This document shows positions 1 through 5,872 of a stretch of DNA of 10,199 nucleotides, piece after piece. Both the position numbers and the translations under genes were made by a program. Origin of the DNA: Acidimicrobiaceae bacterium (GTDB lineage: Bacteria > Actinomycetota > Acidimicrobiia > Acidimicrobiales > RAAP-2); NCBI GenBank assembly GCA_003133005.1, contig PKZI01000050.1, positions 1-10,199 on the forward strand, read 5' to 3'. Numbering within the stretch: position 1 is the first letter of the stretch; each line of letters opens with the position of its first letter. A model generated the notes under the pieces. That model worked only from the letters and a program-made list of their open reading frames with translations, ran no database searches and had not been told where the DNA came from.

Positions 1-207
1 GTTCACCGGTGAACCGTGCGTTTGGACAATGAACACGTGTGCGCCACGAATGGATTCGTCGAAACGACAGTGGATCTCGCCGTTCGCGAACTCCCGCACG
101 TTGGCCTCGGTGAGATCGATGCCGAGTTGCTTGGCGATGTCTTGGGCCAGTTCGGGGTGGCACGTCCCGGTCACGAGCACGAGGCGGCGCTTTGCGAGAG
201 ACTCCAC
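1..207 (-). CDS. prs: Ribose-phosphate pyrophosphokinase, N-terminal part (cut by window edge)
   Basis: Makes phosphoribosyl pyrophosphate from ribose 5-phosphate and ATP in the cytoplasm, feeding purine, pyrimidine, histidine and tryptophan synthesis. Only the first 69 codons are present; the rest lies beyond the left edge. The visible part reads VTGTCHPELAQDIAKQLGI, then VREFANGEIHCRF and VFIVQTHGSPVN, matching the family's opening Rossmann-like strand, the F-x-(N/D)-GE segment and the strand before the catalytic region. I chose the GTG at 205-207 because it gives the usual short lead before the first strand; a TTG 15 bases further upstream is possible. No clear Shine-Dalgarno precedes either. 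It lies 35 bases downstream of glmU on the same strand, and the two are probably cotranscribed, as in many Gram-positive genomes. Confidence 0.93.
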   Translation of the reverse strand, partial: MESLAKRRLVLVTGTCHPELAQDIAKQLGIDLTEANVREFANGEIHCRFDESIRGAHVFIVQTHGSPVN

Positions 208-242
208 CGCGCCAGCGTACAAGGTTAGGGGCGACTTTTTCT

Positions 243-1328
243 CTAGAGATAATGGAAAGGCGCGACAACTTCACCTGGCGCAACTTTGGCGCCCGATCGC
301 AGTACCGCGTAGGAACCAACCTGTGCTCCCTCGCCCACGTGCGCGCCGGTCGCCTCAACACTTCCCACGACCGCGCCTTCACCCACGTGCGAGTCGGTCA
401 AAAAAGCGTACGGACCCACTTGGGCGCCACGCTCAATAACGCAGCGGCCCTTCAATATCGTGCCGGGCAGTAGCGACACATCCGCTTCAATCACCACATC
501 CGCGTCGATGTAGGTGTTCGACGGGTCCCACAACGTCACACCACTCATCATCCAACGCTCATTTATTCGCCGTCGCAACACTGACTCGGCATCGGCAAGT
601 TGCGCGCGATCGTTCACTCCCGCGGCCTCGGCCGGATCCCTCAGCAGCAACGCACTCGTCACGTGCCCGGTGTCGTGCAGTTCCGCCGCCAGATCAGTCA
701 GGTAGAACTCGTTTTGCGAGTTCTGTCGGCCAATGCGGCGAAGCGCCGGCCCCAGCAGGCTCTCGCGCACGACCATGATCGACGTGTTCACTTCGTTGAT
801 GGCCCGCTCCTCATCGGAGGCGTCACGCTCTTCGACGATGCGCGCGACCGAACCATCTTTGGCGCGAATCACCCGGCCGTAGCCATAGGGATCGTCAAGG
901 ATCGCGCTAAGGATCGTCAAAGCTGCTCCGCTCGCCCAGTGATGCGCGAGGAGTTCGGCGATGGTTTCGTGTCGAAGTAGCGGCGTGTCGCCCGGCACGA
1001 TGAGAACATCCCCGTCCGTGTCACCAATCTCGTTGGTGACCGCGGACATCGCCACCGAGACCGCGTGACCGGTGCCCAGTTGTTCGGACTGTTCGACAAA
1101 GGTGAGATGCGCGTCGTCGCGAGCGCGCTGCTTGAGCGACGTCTCGACCCACGTACCCGCGTGACCAACCACCACCACCGTCGCGACTACTTCCTCGTGC
1201 GCCACTGCGTCAAGAACGTACAGCACCATTGGGCGACCGCACAGGTGGTGCAACGGTTTTGGTCGCAATGAACGCATCCTCGTTCCCTCGCCGGCGGCAA
1301 GAATCACGACACAAGTAGGACGGCTCAT
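243..1328 (-). CDS. glmU: GlmU-like N-acetylglucosamine-1-phosphate uridylyltransferase, C-terminally short
   Basis: Bifunctional GlmU normally acetylates glucosamine-1-phosphate and then couples GlcNAc-1-P to UTP, giving UDP-GlcNAc for cell wall synthesis. The N-terminal domain is complete: nucleotide loop LAAGEGTRM (residues 10-18) with R17 and K24, QSEQLGTGHAV (80-90 region), PGDTPLL (112-118), YGRVIR, VEERDAS, NEVNTSIMVV and the GVND segment near 237-240. A left-handed beta-helix with hexapeptide repeats follows from about 268. The protein stops at residue 361, while family members usually have about 450-480. The end aligns by eye to a point just before the acetyltransferase region carrying the catalytic His, Tyr, Asn and Lys of the family. 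No other frame downstream continues the helix. The ATG at 1326-1328 fits the family start; the upstream Shine-Dalgarno is poor. Divergent from the hydrolase across 37 bases. I infer it is uridylyltransferase-only. Confidence 0.9.
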   Translation of the reverse strand: MSRPTCVVILAAGEGTRMRSLRPKPLHHLCGRPMVLYVLDAVAHEEVVATVVVVGHAGTWVETSLKQRARDDAHLTFVEQSEQLGTGHAVSVAMSAVTNEIGDTDGDVLIVPGDTPLLRHETIAELLAHHWASGAALTILSAILDDPYGYGRVIRAKDGSVARIVEERDASDEERAINEVNTSIMVVRESLLGPALRRIGRQNSQNEFYLTDLAAELHDTGHVTSALLLRDPAEAAGVNDRAQLADAESVLRRRINERWMMSGVTLWDPSNTYIDADVVIEADVSLLPGTILKGRCVIERGAQVGPYAFLTDSHVGEGAVVGSVEATGAHVGEGAQVGSYAVLRSGAKVAPGEVVAPFHYL

Positions 1329-1352
1329 CTCATCATCTTTACCACCTTGGCC

Positions 1353-1358
1353 TACGCT
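1353..1358 (+). promoter_or_regulatory. Candidate -10 box for a leaderless hydrolase transcript
   Basis: TACGCT fits the TANNNT -10 pattern common in actinobacteria. Seven bases separate it from the GTG start at 1366, which is the usual distance to a transcription start, and no Shine-Dalgarno lies between. I infer transcription beginning at or next to the GTG. No convincing -35 hexamer is visible. Confidence 0.4.
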
Positions 1359-1365
1359 TTATGAC

Positions 1366-2253
1366 GTGAGTGGTACTTCATACGACGAATTTTCACTTTT
1401 TCACGAGAATCTCGCCGAATGGAACCTTGACGTACCGATTCCCCACGTGCGGCGGTTCTACGTCGCCGTCGACGGCCTTCGTCAATTAAGTGGTCTCGCG
1501 TGGGGCGACGCCACACCGCAAATGACTCTCGTGCACGGCGGCGCACAAAATGCCCACACGTTCGACACCGTCGCACTCGCGCTACAACGACCACTACTCG
1601 CCCTTGATCTTCCTGGCCACGGACACTCCGACGCCTCACCATTCGGCTCGTCGGCGATTTTGAGTCACGCGCGCGATGTCGCGAGCGCGCTCGAACAACT
1701 GAACCCCGGCCCGCACGCGCTCGTGGGCATGTCCCTCGGTGGTCTCGTGTCGCTCGTCGTCGCGAGCGAGCGACCAGACCTCGTGAGTTCGTTGACGCTC
1801 ATCGACATCACGCCCGGAGTGAATTCGCAGAAAGCAAAACACATCACGGACTTCGTCAACGGCCCCGCGACGTTCGATAGTTTTGACGCGCTGCTCGCAC
1901 GTACCGTCGAACACAATCCCACGCGATCAGTCTCTTCGCTGCGCCGCGGCATCTTGCACAACGCGATTGAACAGACTGACGGCACGTGGGTCTGGCGACA
2001 CCAGCGCCACCCCGCCGCCGCGTTCGTCGCTCCCGACACGGGCAACCTCTGGGAACGATTCGACGTGTTGACAATGCCCGTCACCCTGCTACGCGCCATG
2101 GGCTCAGGCTCAGTCGTGGACAACGAGGACGTCGCTGAGCTGCTTCGTCGTCACCCCGACGCGCACGTCGTGCGGGTCCAGAATTCGGGACACTCGATCC
2201 AAGGTGACCAGCCCGTCGAGCTCGCAGCCCTCTTGAACCGCTATGCGACCTAA
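1366..2253 (+). CDS. Alpha/beta-fold hydrolase
   Basis: A 295-residue single-domain serine hydrolase of the alpha/beta fold; the substrate cannot be read from the sequence. Visible landmarks are the oxyanion-hole turn HGG (residues 57-59), DLPGHGHSD (81-89), the nucleophile elbow GMSLGG with Ser123, a likely acid at Asp252, and the catalytic His276 in SGHSIQGDQP. The segment from about 150 to 230 is probably the helical lid that sets specificity. No signal peptide is seen, so it is likely cytoplasmic. The GTG at 1366 is chosen because it sits seven bases after a -10-like box and gives about 30 residues before the first core strand; the ATG five bases earlier is in another frame and meets a stop at once. 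It is divergent from glmU and converges on tRNA-Gln six bases after its stop. Family call is firm; specific function is unknown. Confidence 0.9.
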   Translation: MSGTSYDEFSLFHENLAEWNLDVPIPHVRRFYVAVDGLRQLSGLAWGDATPQMTLVHGGAQNAHTFDTVALALQRPLLALDLPGHGHSDASPFGSSAILSHARDVASALEQLNPGPHALVGMSLGGLVSLVVASERPDLVSSLTLIDITPGVNSQKAKHITDFVNGPATFDSFDALLARTVEHNPTRSVSSLRRGILHNAIEQTDGTWVWRHQRHPAAAFVAPDTGNLWERFDVLTMPVTLLRAMGSGSVVDNEDVAELLRRHPDAHVVRVQNSGHSIQGDQPVELAALLNRYAT

Positions 2254-2259
2254 ACTTTA

Positions 2260-2335
2260 TGGCTGGCGGGGGAGGGCTCGAACCTCCAACCTACGGATTC
2301 AAAGTCCGGCGTTCTGCCAATTGAACTACCCGCCA
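2260..2335 (-). tRNA. tRNA-Gln (anticodon UUG)
   Basis: Read on the minus strand, the acceptor stem TGGCGGG pairs with CCCGCCA, followed by discriminator G and an encoded CCA (2260-2262). The T arm holds GGTTCGAGCC, and the anticodon loop CTTTGAA gives anticodon TTG at 2300-2302. U1-A72 and G73 match known glutamine identity features. The total is 76 bases including CCA. The 3' end lies six bases from the stop of the convergent hydrolase gene, so no separate terminator fits between them. Confidence 0.96.
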
Positions 2336-2390
2336 CTGCATGTACCGTAACAATCTTCACAGATTCTTAGCGAATGACTGGAGAAGGTTA

Positions 2391-2450
2391 ATGACCAACA
2401 GCAACACTAGAGCCTGTACCACAAACCTCAGAAAGCCGTACCGTGTCTAG
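2391..2450 (+). CDS. Possible 19-codon upstream ORF coupled to the response regulator
   Basis: An ATG at 2391 opens a 19-residue frame (MTNSNTRACTTNLRKPYRV) ending at TAG 2448-2450. It is preceded by GGAGAAGG at 2380-2387, the best Shine-Dalgarno sequence in the window, with GGAG seven bases from the ATG. Its stop lies just past the GTG start of the response regulator (2443), which has no good ribosome site of its own. This arrangement fits translational coupling or a leader peptide. No run of one amino acid that would suggest classic attenuation is seen. The peptide itself has no recognised family. Confidence is limited by its length; the ATG and ribosome site are seen directly, the role is inferred. 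Confidence 0.4.
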   Translation: MTNSNTRACTTNLRKPYRV

Positions 2451-3144
2451 CGTCCAGTCCCCCACCTCCTACATTGCCATCGTCGATGACGACGGCGCAA
2501 TCCGCACCGCGCTCGGGCGAGCACTACGCATGGAGAACTACGACGTAGAACTCTTCGAGGACGGCACGAGCGCGCTCAAATCAATTCAGTTACGGGCCCC
2601 CGATGCCATTGTCCTCGACCTACAGTTACCCGACATCGACGGCCTCGAGATTTGTCGGCGAATTCGTCGTGCGGGTGACGCGACTCCCATATTGATGTTG
2701 ACGGCGCGTGATGCCGTGAACGACCGCGTCGAGGGACTCGACGTCGGCGCGGACGATTACTTGGTCAAACCCTTCGACCTCGCCGAGTTGCTCGCGCGTC
2801 TTCGCGCACTCCTTCGACGCAGCAGCGTGGCCGAGGGCGATGAGACCGTGCTTCGTTTCGAGGACCTCACCCTTAATCCCCAGACCCGCGAGGTGCTTCG
2901 AGGCGCACGTCTGATCGAACTCACGAAGATAGAGTTCGATCTCCTCGAACTTTTTCTCCAACACCCTCGACAGGTCCTTACGCGCGACCAGATTCTTGAT
3001 CTGGTGTGGGGTTACAACTTTGACTCAGGCACGAATTCGCTCGCGGTTTATATTGGCTACTTGCGACCAAAACTGGAAGAAAAGGAAGAAGCTCGTCTGA
3101 TTCAGACAGTACGTGGAGTTGGTTACGCGCTTCGCACGTCGTGA
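2443..3144 (+). CDS. OmpR/PhoB-family response regulator (MprA-like)
   Basis: A DNA-binding transcription factor activated by phosphorylation from the adjacent sensor kinase. The receiver domain spans about residues 9-126: acidic pocket Asp15-17, phosphoacceptor Asp59 in VLDLQLPDIDGLE, switch Thr87 in MLTARD, and Lys109 in LVKPF. The winged-helix effector domain spans about 136-233, with ELTKIEFDLLELF, the recognition region QVLTRDQILDLVWG and the wing TVRGVGYALR. The wording closely resembles actinobacterial MprA/PrrA-type regulators, but the target genes cannot be inferred from that. GTG 2443 is the only possible start in frame, since a stop lies at 2392-2394 and no other start codon falls between. 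It overlaps the kinase gene by four bases (GTGA), so the pair is cotranslated. The neighbouring redox operon is a plausible target. Confidence 0.96.
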   Translation: MSSVQSPTSYIAIVDDDGAIRTALGRALRMENYDVELFEDGTSALKSIQLRAPDAIVLDLQLPDIDGLEICRRIRRAGDATPILMLTARDAVNDRVEGLDVGADDYLVKPFDLAELLARLRALLRRSSVAEGDETVLRFEDLTLNPQTREVLRGARLIELTKIEFDLLELFLQHPRQVLTRDQILDLVWGYNFDSGTNSLAVYIGYLRPKLEEKEEARLIQTVRGVGYALRTS

Positions 3145-4502
3145 CGTTTCGTAGCCGCGTCATCACCGCCACCGTTGCCGCGGCGGCATTGGCGGTGGTG
3201 CTCGCGTGCGTGGCTTCGTTCATCACCACACGAAGTGCTCTCTTTAACGCCGTCGATCAATCACTACTGCAGTCCTCACAAGGACCTGTTGGCATTCACG
3301 ATGCCGATTCGAGCATCACTGGCTCTTTCACCGAGCTCGTGCTCGCGAGTGGCGACACGGTGCCAACCACGGGTGTGCCAATTGATTCCGTCATCCGTGA
3401 CTACGCCAGAGGAAAGACCGGTCACTTCTTGCGCACTGTTCAAATTGGCGATCAGTCGTATCGCGAGCTCATTGTTGGCTTACCCGCGAATTCCGTCGTA
3501 ACGGGAAATGAATGTGCGACGGGTCTTTGCCAAGTGAGTACCACCTCCGCGCAACTGTTTGTCGTGAACGTGACCGGTCAGGAGAATGAGCTTCGTAGTC
3601 TCGTGCGCACACTCCTGCTCGTAGCCGCTGGAGGTCTCCTGCTCGCCCTCGCACTCGGCTGGCTGCTCGCGCGCGCCGCGTTGCGACCCCTCGAAGACGT
3701 CACCAACGAGATTGAGACCGTCACCGAAACCAACAACATGCGCTACCGGATCGAAGAAGGCGACGCCGACGAACTGGGTCGGCTTCGTCGAGTTTTCAAC
3801 CGACTCTTGAGTTCGGTCGACAGCAGCCAGACGCTTCAACGACAACTCGTTCTCGACGCGAGCCACGAATTACGTACGCCTCTTACCTCGCTTCGCACCA
3901 ATGCCCAGGTTTTGTCGCGCGCCAAAGAGCTCAGCACCGAGGACCTCACTCAACTGACGAACGACATGGTCACCCAAGTCGACGAACTCGCGTCGCTCGT
4001 CACTGACCTAGGAGAACTCGCGCGTGGCGAACGAAGTGAGGGCGCGGTCGAACAACTCCGCCTCGACGAGTGCGTCGATGAGTGCGTTGATACCGCGCGC
4101 ACGTACGCGCGCATAAAGGACGTCACCATTGACTCACACGTCGAAGCCTTCACACTTGACGGGCGCCGCGACCGATTGATTCGCGCCATCTCGAATCTGC
4201 TCACGAACGCGGTCAAGTTCACGCCGCGCGGTGGTCGCATCGTTGTCATCTCTTCGTCAGGAACGGTGACGGTGAGTGACAGCGGACCAGGGATCAGCGA
4301 AGACGATATTCCTTTCGTGTTTGACCGCTTTTGGCGCTCCGCGTCGTCGCGTGCGTTACCCGGTTCAGGCCTCGGACTTTCGATTGTGGCCCAAGTAGTC
4401 GCTGAATTTAACGGGATGGTCACCGTTGACCGTGACCCGGAACTCGGCGGCGCGCGTTTTACGATGACGTTGTTGTCGAGCGAAGATGAAGAGTCGGATT
4501 AA
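3141..4502 (+). CDS. Two-component sensor histidine kinase (MprB-like)
   Basis: A membrane kinase that senses an external signal and phosphorylates the preceding regulator. Order of parts: membrane segment about 7-29; extracytoplasmic sensor about 30-155; second membrane segment about 156-177; HAMP linker about 178-232; HisKA with His242 in DASHELRTPLTSLR; and a HATPase_c domain with N box NLLTNAVKF (352-360), DSGPGI (380-385), FDRFWR (394-399) and GSGLGLSI (408-415). All catalytic motifs are intact and the 453-residue length is typical. The sensor region has a Cys pair, Cys125 and Cys130, that could form a small disulfide loop. Starts at a GTG overlapping the regulator stop. A 76-base gap separates it from the redox operon, with no clear terminator, so read-through is possible. 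The signal is unknown. Confidence 0.96.
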   Translation: MTFRSRVITATVAAAALAVVLACVASFITTRSALFNAVDQSLLQSSQGPVGIHDADSSITGSFTELVLASGDTVPTTGVPIDSVIRDYARGKTGHFLRTVQIGDQSYRELIVGLPANSVVTGNECATGLCQVSTTSAQLFVVNVTGQENELRSLVRTLLLVAAGGLLLALALGWLLARAALRPLEDVTNEIETVTETNNMRYRIEEGDADELGRLRRVFNRLLSSVDSSQTLQRQLVLDASHELRTPLTSLRTNAQVLSRAKELSTEDLTQLTNDMVTQVDELASLVTDLGELARGERSEGAVEQLRLDECVDECVDTARTYARIKDVTIDSHVEAFTLDGRRDRLIRAISNLLTNAVKFTPRGGRIVVISSSGTVTVSDSGPGISEDDIPFVFDRFWRSASSRALPGSGLGLSIVAQVVAEFNGMVTVDRDPELGGARFTMTLLSSEDEESD

Positions 4503-4553
4503 ACGATTCTTTTTCGTTTCTTAACATTGCACTGCATTCTCATTAGTTGCCGC

Positions 4554-4574
4554 TTTTAGGCTTGGAGCCTAAGA
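4554..4574. promoter_or_regulatory. Inverted repeat just upstream of the redox operon start
   Basis: TTAGGCT, a three-base spacer TGG, then AGCCTAA form a perfect 7-base inverted repeat at 4556-4572; one G-U and one A-U pair extend it in RNA. It ends four bases before the ATG at 4579. There is no T tract, so it is a poor terminator. The left arm contains TAGGCT (4557-4562), which fits a -10 box, so it could be an operator over a promoter. In RNA, the hairpin would enclose GGAG (4564-4567), the only Shine-Dalgarno-like sequence for the next gene. The rest of 4503-4578 is AT-rich relative to its surroundings and shows no other clear signal. Confidence 0.4.
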
Positions 4575-4578
4575 ATCT

Positions 4579-4968
4579 ATGACTCCACACCAGCGAACCC
4601 CCCATCAACGAGACCGGCGTTTCGCCCGCGTTCGACACTTGACGCAGACGATCTTTGTGAGCTCGAGTCTGGTCGCGGTCGCCTTTGTCCTTTACGCCGC
4701 GAGCATCGCGAAGCCCGCGACACATACGACCGTCGTGGCACCAACAACGTCGACGACCGGCGCCGGATCAACGACGACGAGTACCACGGACACGACGACT
4801 ACCACTGAAGGTGATTCCACGTCTGGATCCGGGTCTGGCTCGGGTTCGTCAACTACTCCCACCACCACCGCGACGAGCACCACGACCTACACTCCGCCGA
4901 AAGCGGCGCCGACAACCACGACGACCACGTGCACGACGACACCGTCGGGAACGACGTCGTGTTACTAA
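4579..4968 (+). CDS. Small membrane-anchored Thr/Ser-rich protein of unknown function
   Basis: A 129-residue protein not assigned to a family. The basic N-terminus carries a tandem TPHQR repeat (residues 2-11), followed by one hydrophobic segment at about 24-44 (TIFVSSSLVAVAFVLYAAS). Residues 50-129 are low complexity, with about 51 of 80 being Thr or Ser, including an SG repeat (82-89) and six consecutive Thr (112-117). Two cysteines, Cys118 and Cys128, sit at the very end. By the positive-inside rule the tail should lie outside the membrane, perhaps as a stalk through the cell wall and a site for glycosylation. It opens the operon and stops four bases before apbE. Its N-terminus resembles the anchor-plus-linker of extracytoplasmic FMN-binding proteins, but no FMN-binding domain follows. 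The opposite-frame reading through this region is Arg-rich and looks like a shadow. Confidence 0.75.
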   Translation: MTPHQRTPHQRDRRFARVRHLTQTIFVSSSLVAVAFVLYAASIAKPATHTTVVAPTTSTTGAGSTTTSTTDTTTTTEGDSTSGSGSGSGSSTTPTTTATSTTTYTPPKAAPTTTTTTCTTTPSGTTSCY

Positions 4969-4972
4969 GTCC

Positions 4973-5872
4973 ATGACGAATTTCTCGGTCTGGGGACTCA
5001 GCGGTACGCTTTCGACCCAGTTCGACGAGCACGCTTCGTTCGCCCAGGAACGGCTCTGTCACTGGATTAAGCAGTTCGACGACGCGTGCAACCGCTTTCG
5101 ACCCGAGAGCGAGATCAGTCGACTCAATGCACACCCCGGCGAGTCCATCGAGGTGAGCGACACGTTCGCGCGCTGTCTCGAGGCGGCGCTACAAAGCGCG
5201 CTTCTCACCAACGGACTCTGCGATCCAACCGTGCTCGAAGCATTGCTCGCGCTGGGCTACGACCGCGATTATGACGAAGTGCGCCACGAGGTAGTGACAA
5301 CGCGCGCTTCGCATCGCGCGCCCGGGATCGAGGCCATTGACTTTAACCATGAAGGACAATCAGTGACGTTGCGCGCCGGCTGTTCGCTCGACCTTGGTGC
5401 GAGTGCAAAGGCGCTGCTCGCGGACGTGGTCGCCGATGAACTCGCGAGTTTTGGGGGCGTCGTCGTCGAGATTGGCGGCGACGTGGCCCTTCGAGGTCGC
5501 GGACCAACGGGACCTTGGGTCGTTGGTGTGTCGGACCAGCTGACGATACGCGGCGACGAACCACGCGTGAGCCAAGACGGCGGCGGCATCGCCACGTCGT
5601 CGACGACCACACGCGTGTGGCGAAGTCGTGACGCCACGCTCAATCACATCATCGATCCGCGAACGGGCCAGTGCGCGAATGGTCCTTACGCAACGGCGAC
5701 CGTCAGTGCCTCGAGTTGCGTGAGCGCGAATGCGTTCGCGACGGCGGCGTTGCTCTGGGGAGAGGACGCGAGTTATCACATTGCCCAAGCGGGATGGTCC
5801 GCACGGTTGGTTCGTCACGACGGCCACGTGGAATTTGTCGGCGGTTGGCCCGAGGAAGAGAAGAGCGCATGA
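4973..5872 (+). CDS. apbE: FAD:protein FMN transferase (ApbE family)
   Basis: Splits FAD and attaches FMN covalently to a Ser or Thr of a target protein, using Mg2+. The 299-residue protein shows family landmarks: RFRPESEISRLN (41-52), DPTV (84-87), LDLGASAKALLAD (139-151), the glycine-rich VVVEIGGDVALRGRG (163-177), GGGIATSS (203-210), LNHIIDPRTG (223-232) and the SANAFATAA segment (251-259). In the last, Asn253 stands where many members have a metal-binding Asp; Thr257 is kept. I chose ATG 4973 because it opens the first conserved strand and follows the previous stop by four bases; the frame is open further upstream, but that part is an Arg-rich shadow of the preceding gene. No signal peptide or lipobox is seen, unlike many Gram-negative ApbE lipoproteins. 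Overlaps the next gene by ATGA. Confidence 0.93.
   Translation: MTNFSVWGLSGTLSTQFDEHASFAQERLCHWIKQFDDACNRFRPESEISRLNAHPGESIEVSDTFARCLEAALQSALLTNGLCDPTVLEALLALGYDRDYDEVRHEVVTTRASHRAPGIEAIDFNHEGQSVTLRAGCSLDLGASAKALLADVVADELASFGGVVVEIGGDVALRGRGPTGPWVVGVSDQLTIRGDEPRVSQDGGGIATSSTTTRVWRSRDATLNHIIDPRTGQCANGPYATATVSASSCVSANAFATAALLWGEDASYHIAQAGWSARLVRHDGHVEFVGGWPEEEKSA

Noticed and set aside
208..242. Frameshifted remainder of glmU between glmU and prs
   Set aside because: The 35 bases give no beta-helix repeat in any frame, and the space is far too short for the missing 100 or so residues.
2260..2335. tRNA-Gln as an integration site for a mobile element
   Set aside because: I looked for a second copy of the tRNA 3' end elsewhere in the window and for an integrase; neither was seen.
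4750..4960. Tandem DNA repeat or CRISPR-like array in the ACG/ACC-rich stretch
   Set aside because: The repetition comes from Thr and Ser codons of a low-complexity protein tail; there are no evenly spaced repeats with unique spacers.
4685..4972. Upstream extension of the apbE reading frame
   Set aside because: The extra residues are Arg/Pro-rich low complexity, in a different frame from the Thr/Ser-rich gene that covers the same bases. The ApbE fold begins at ATG 4973, right after the preceding stop.
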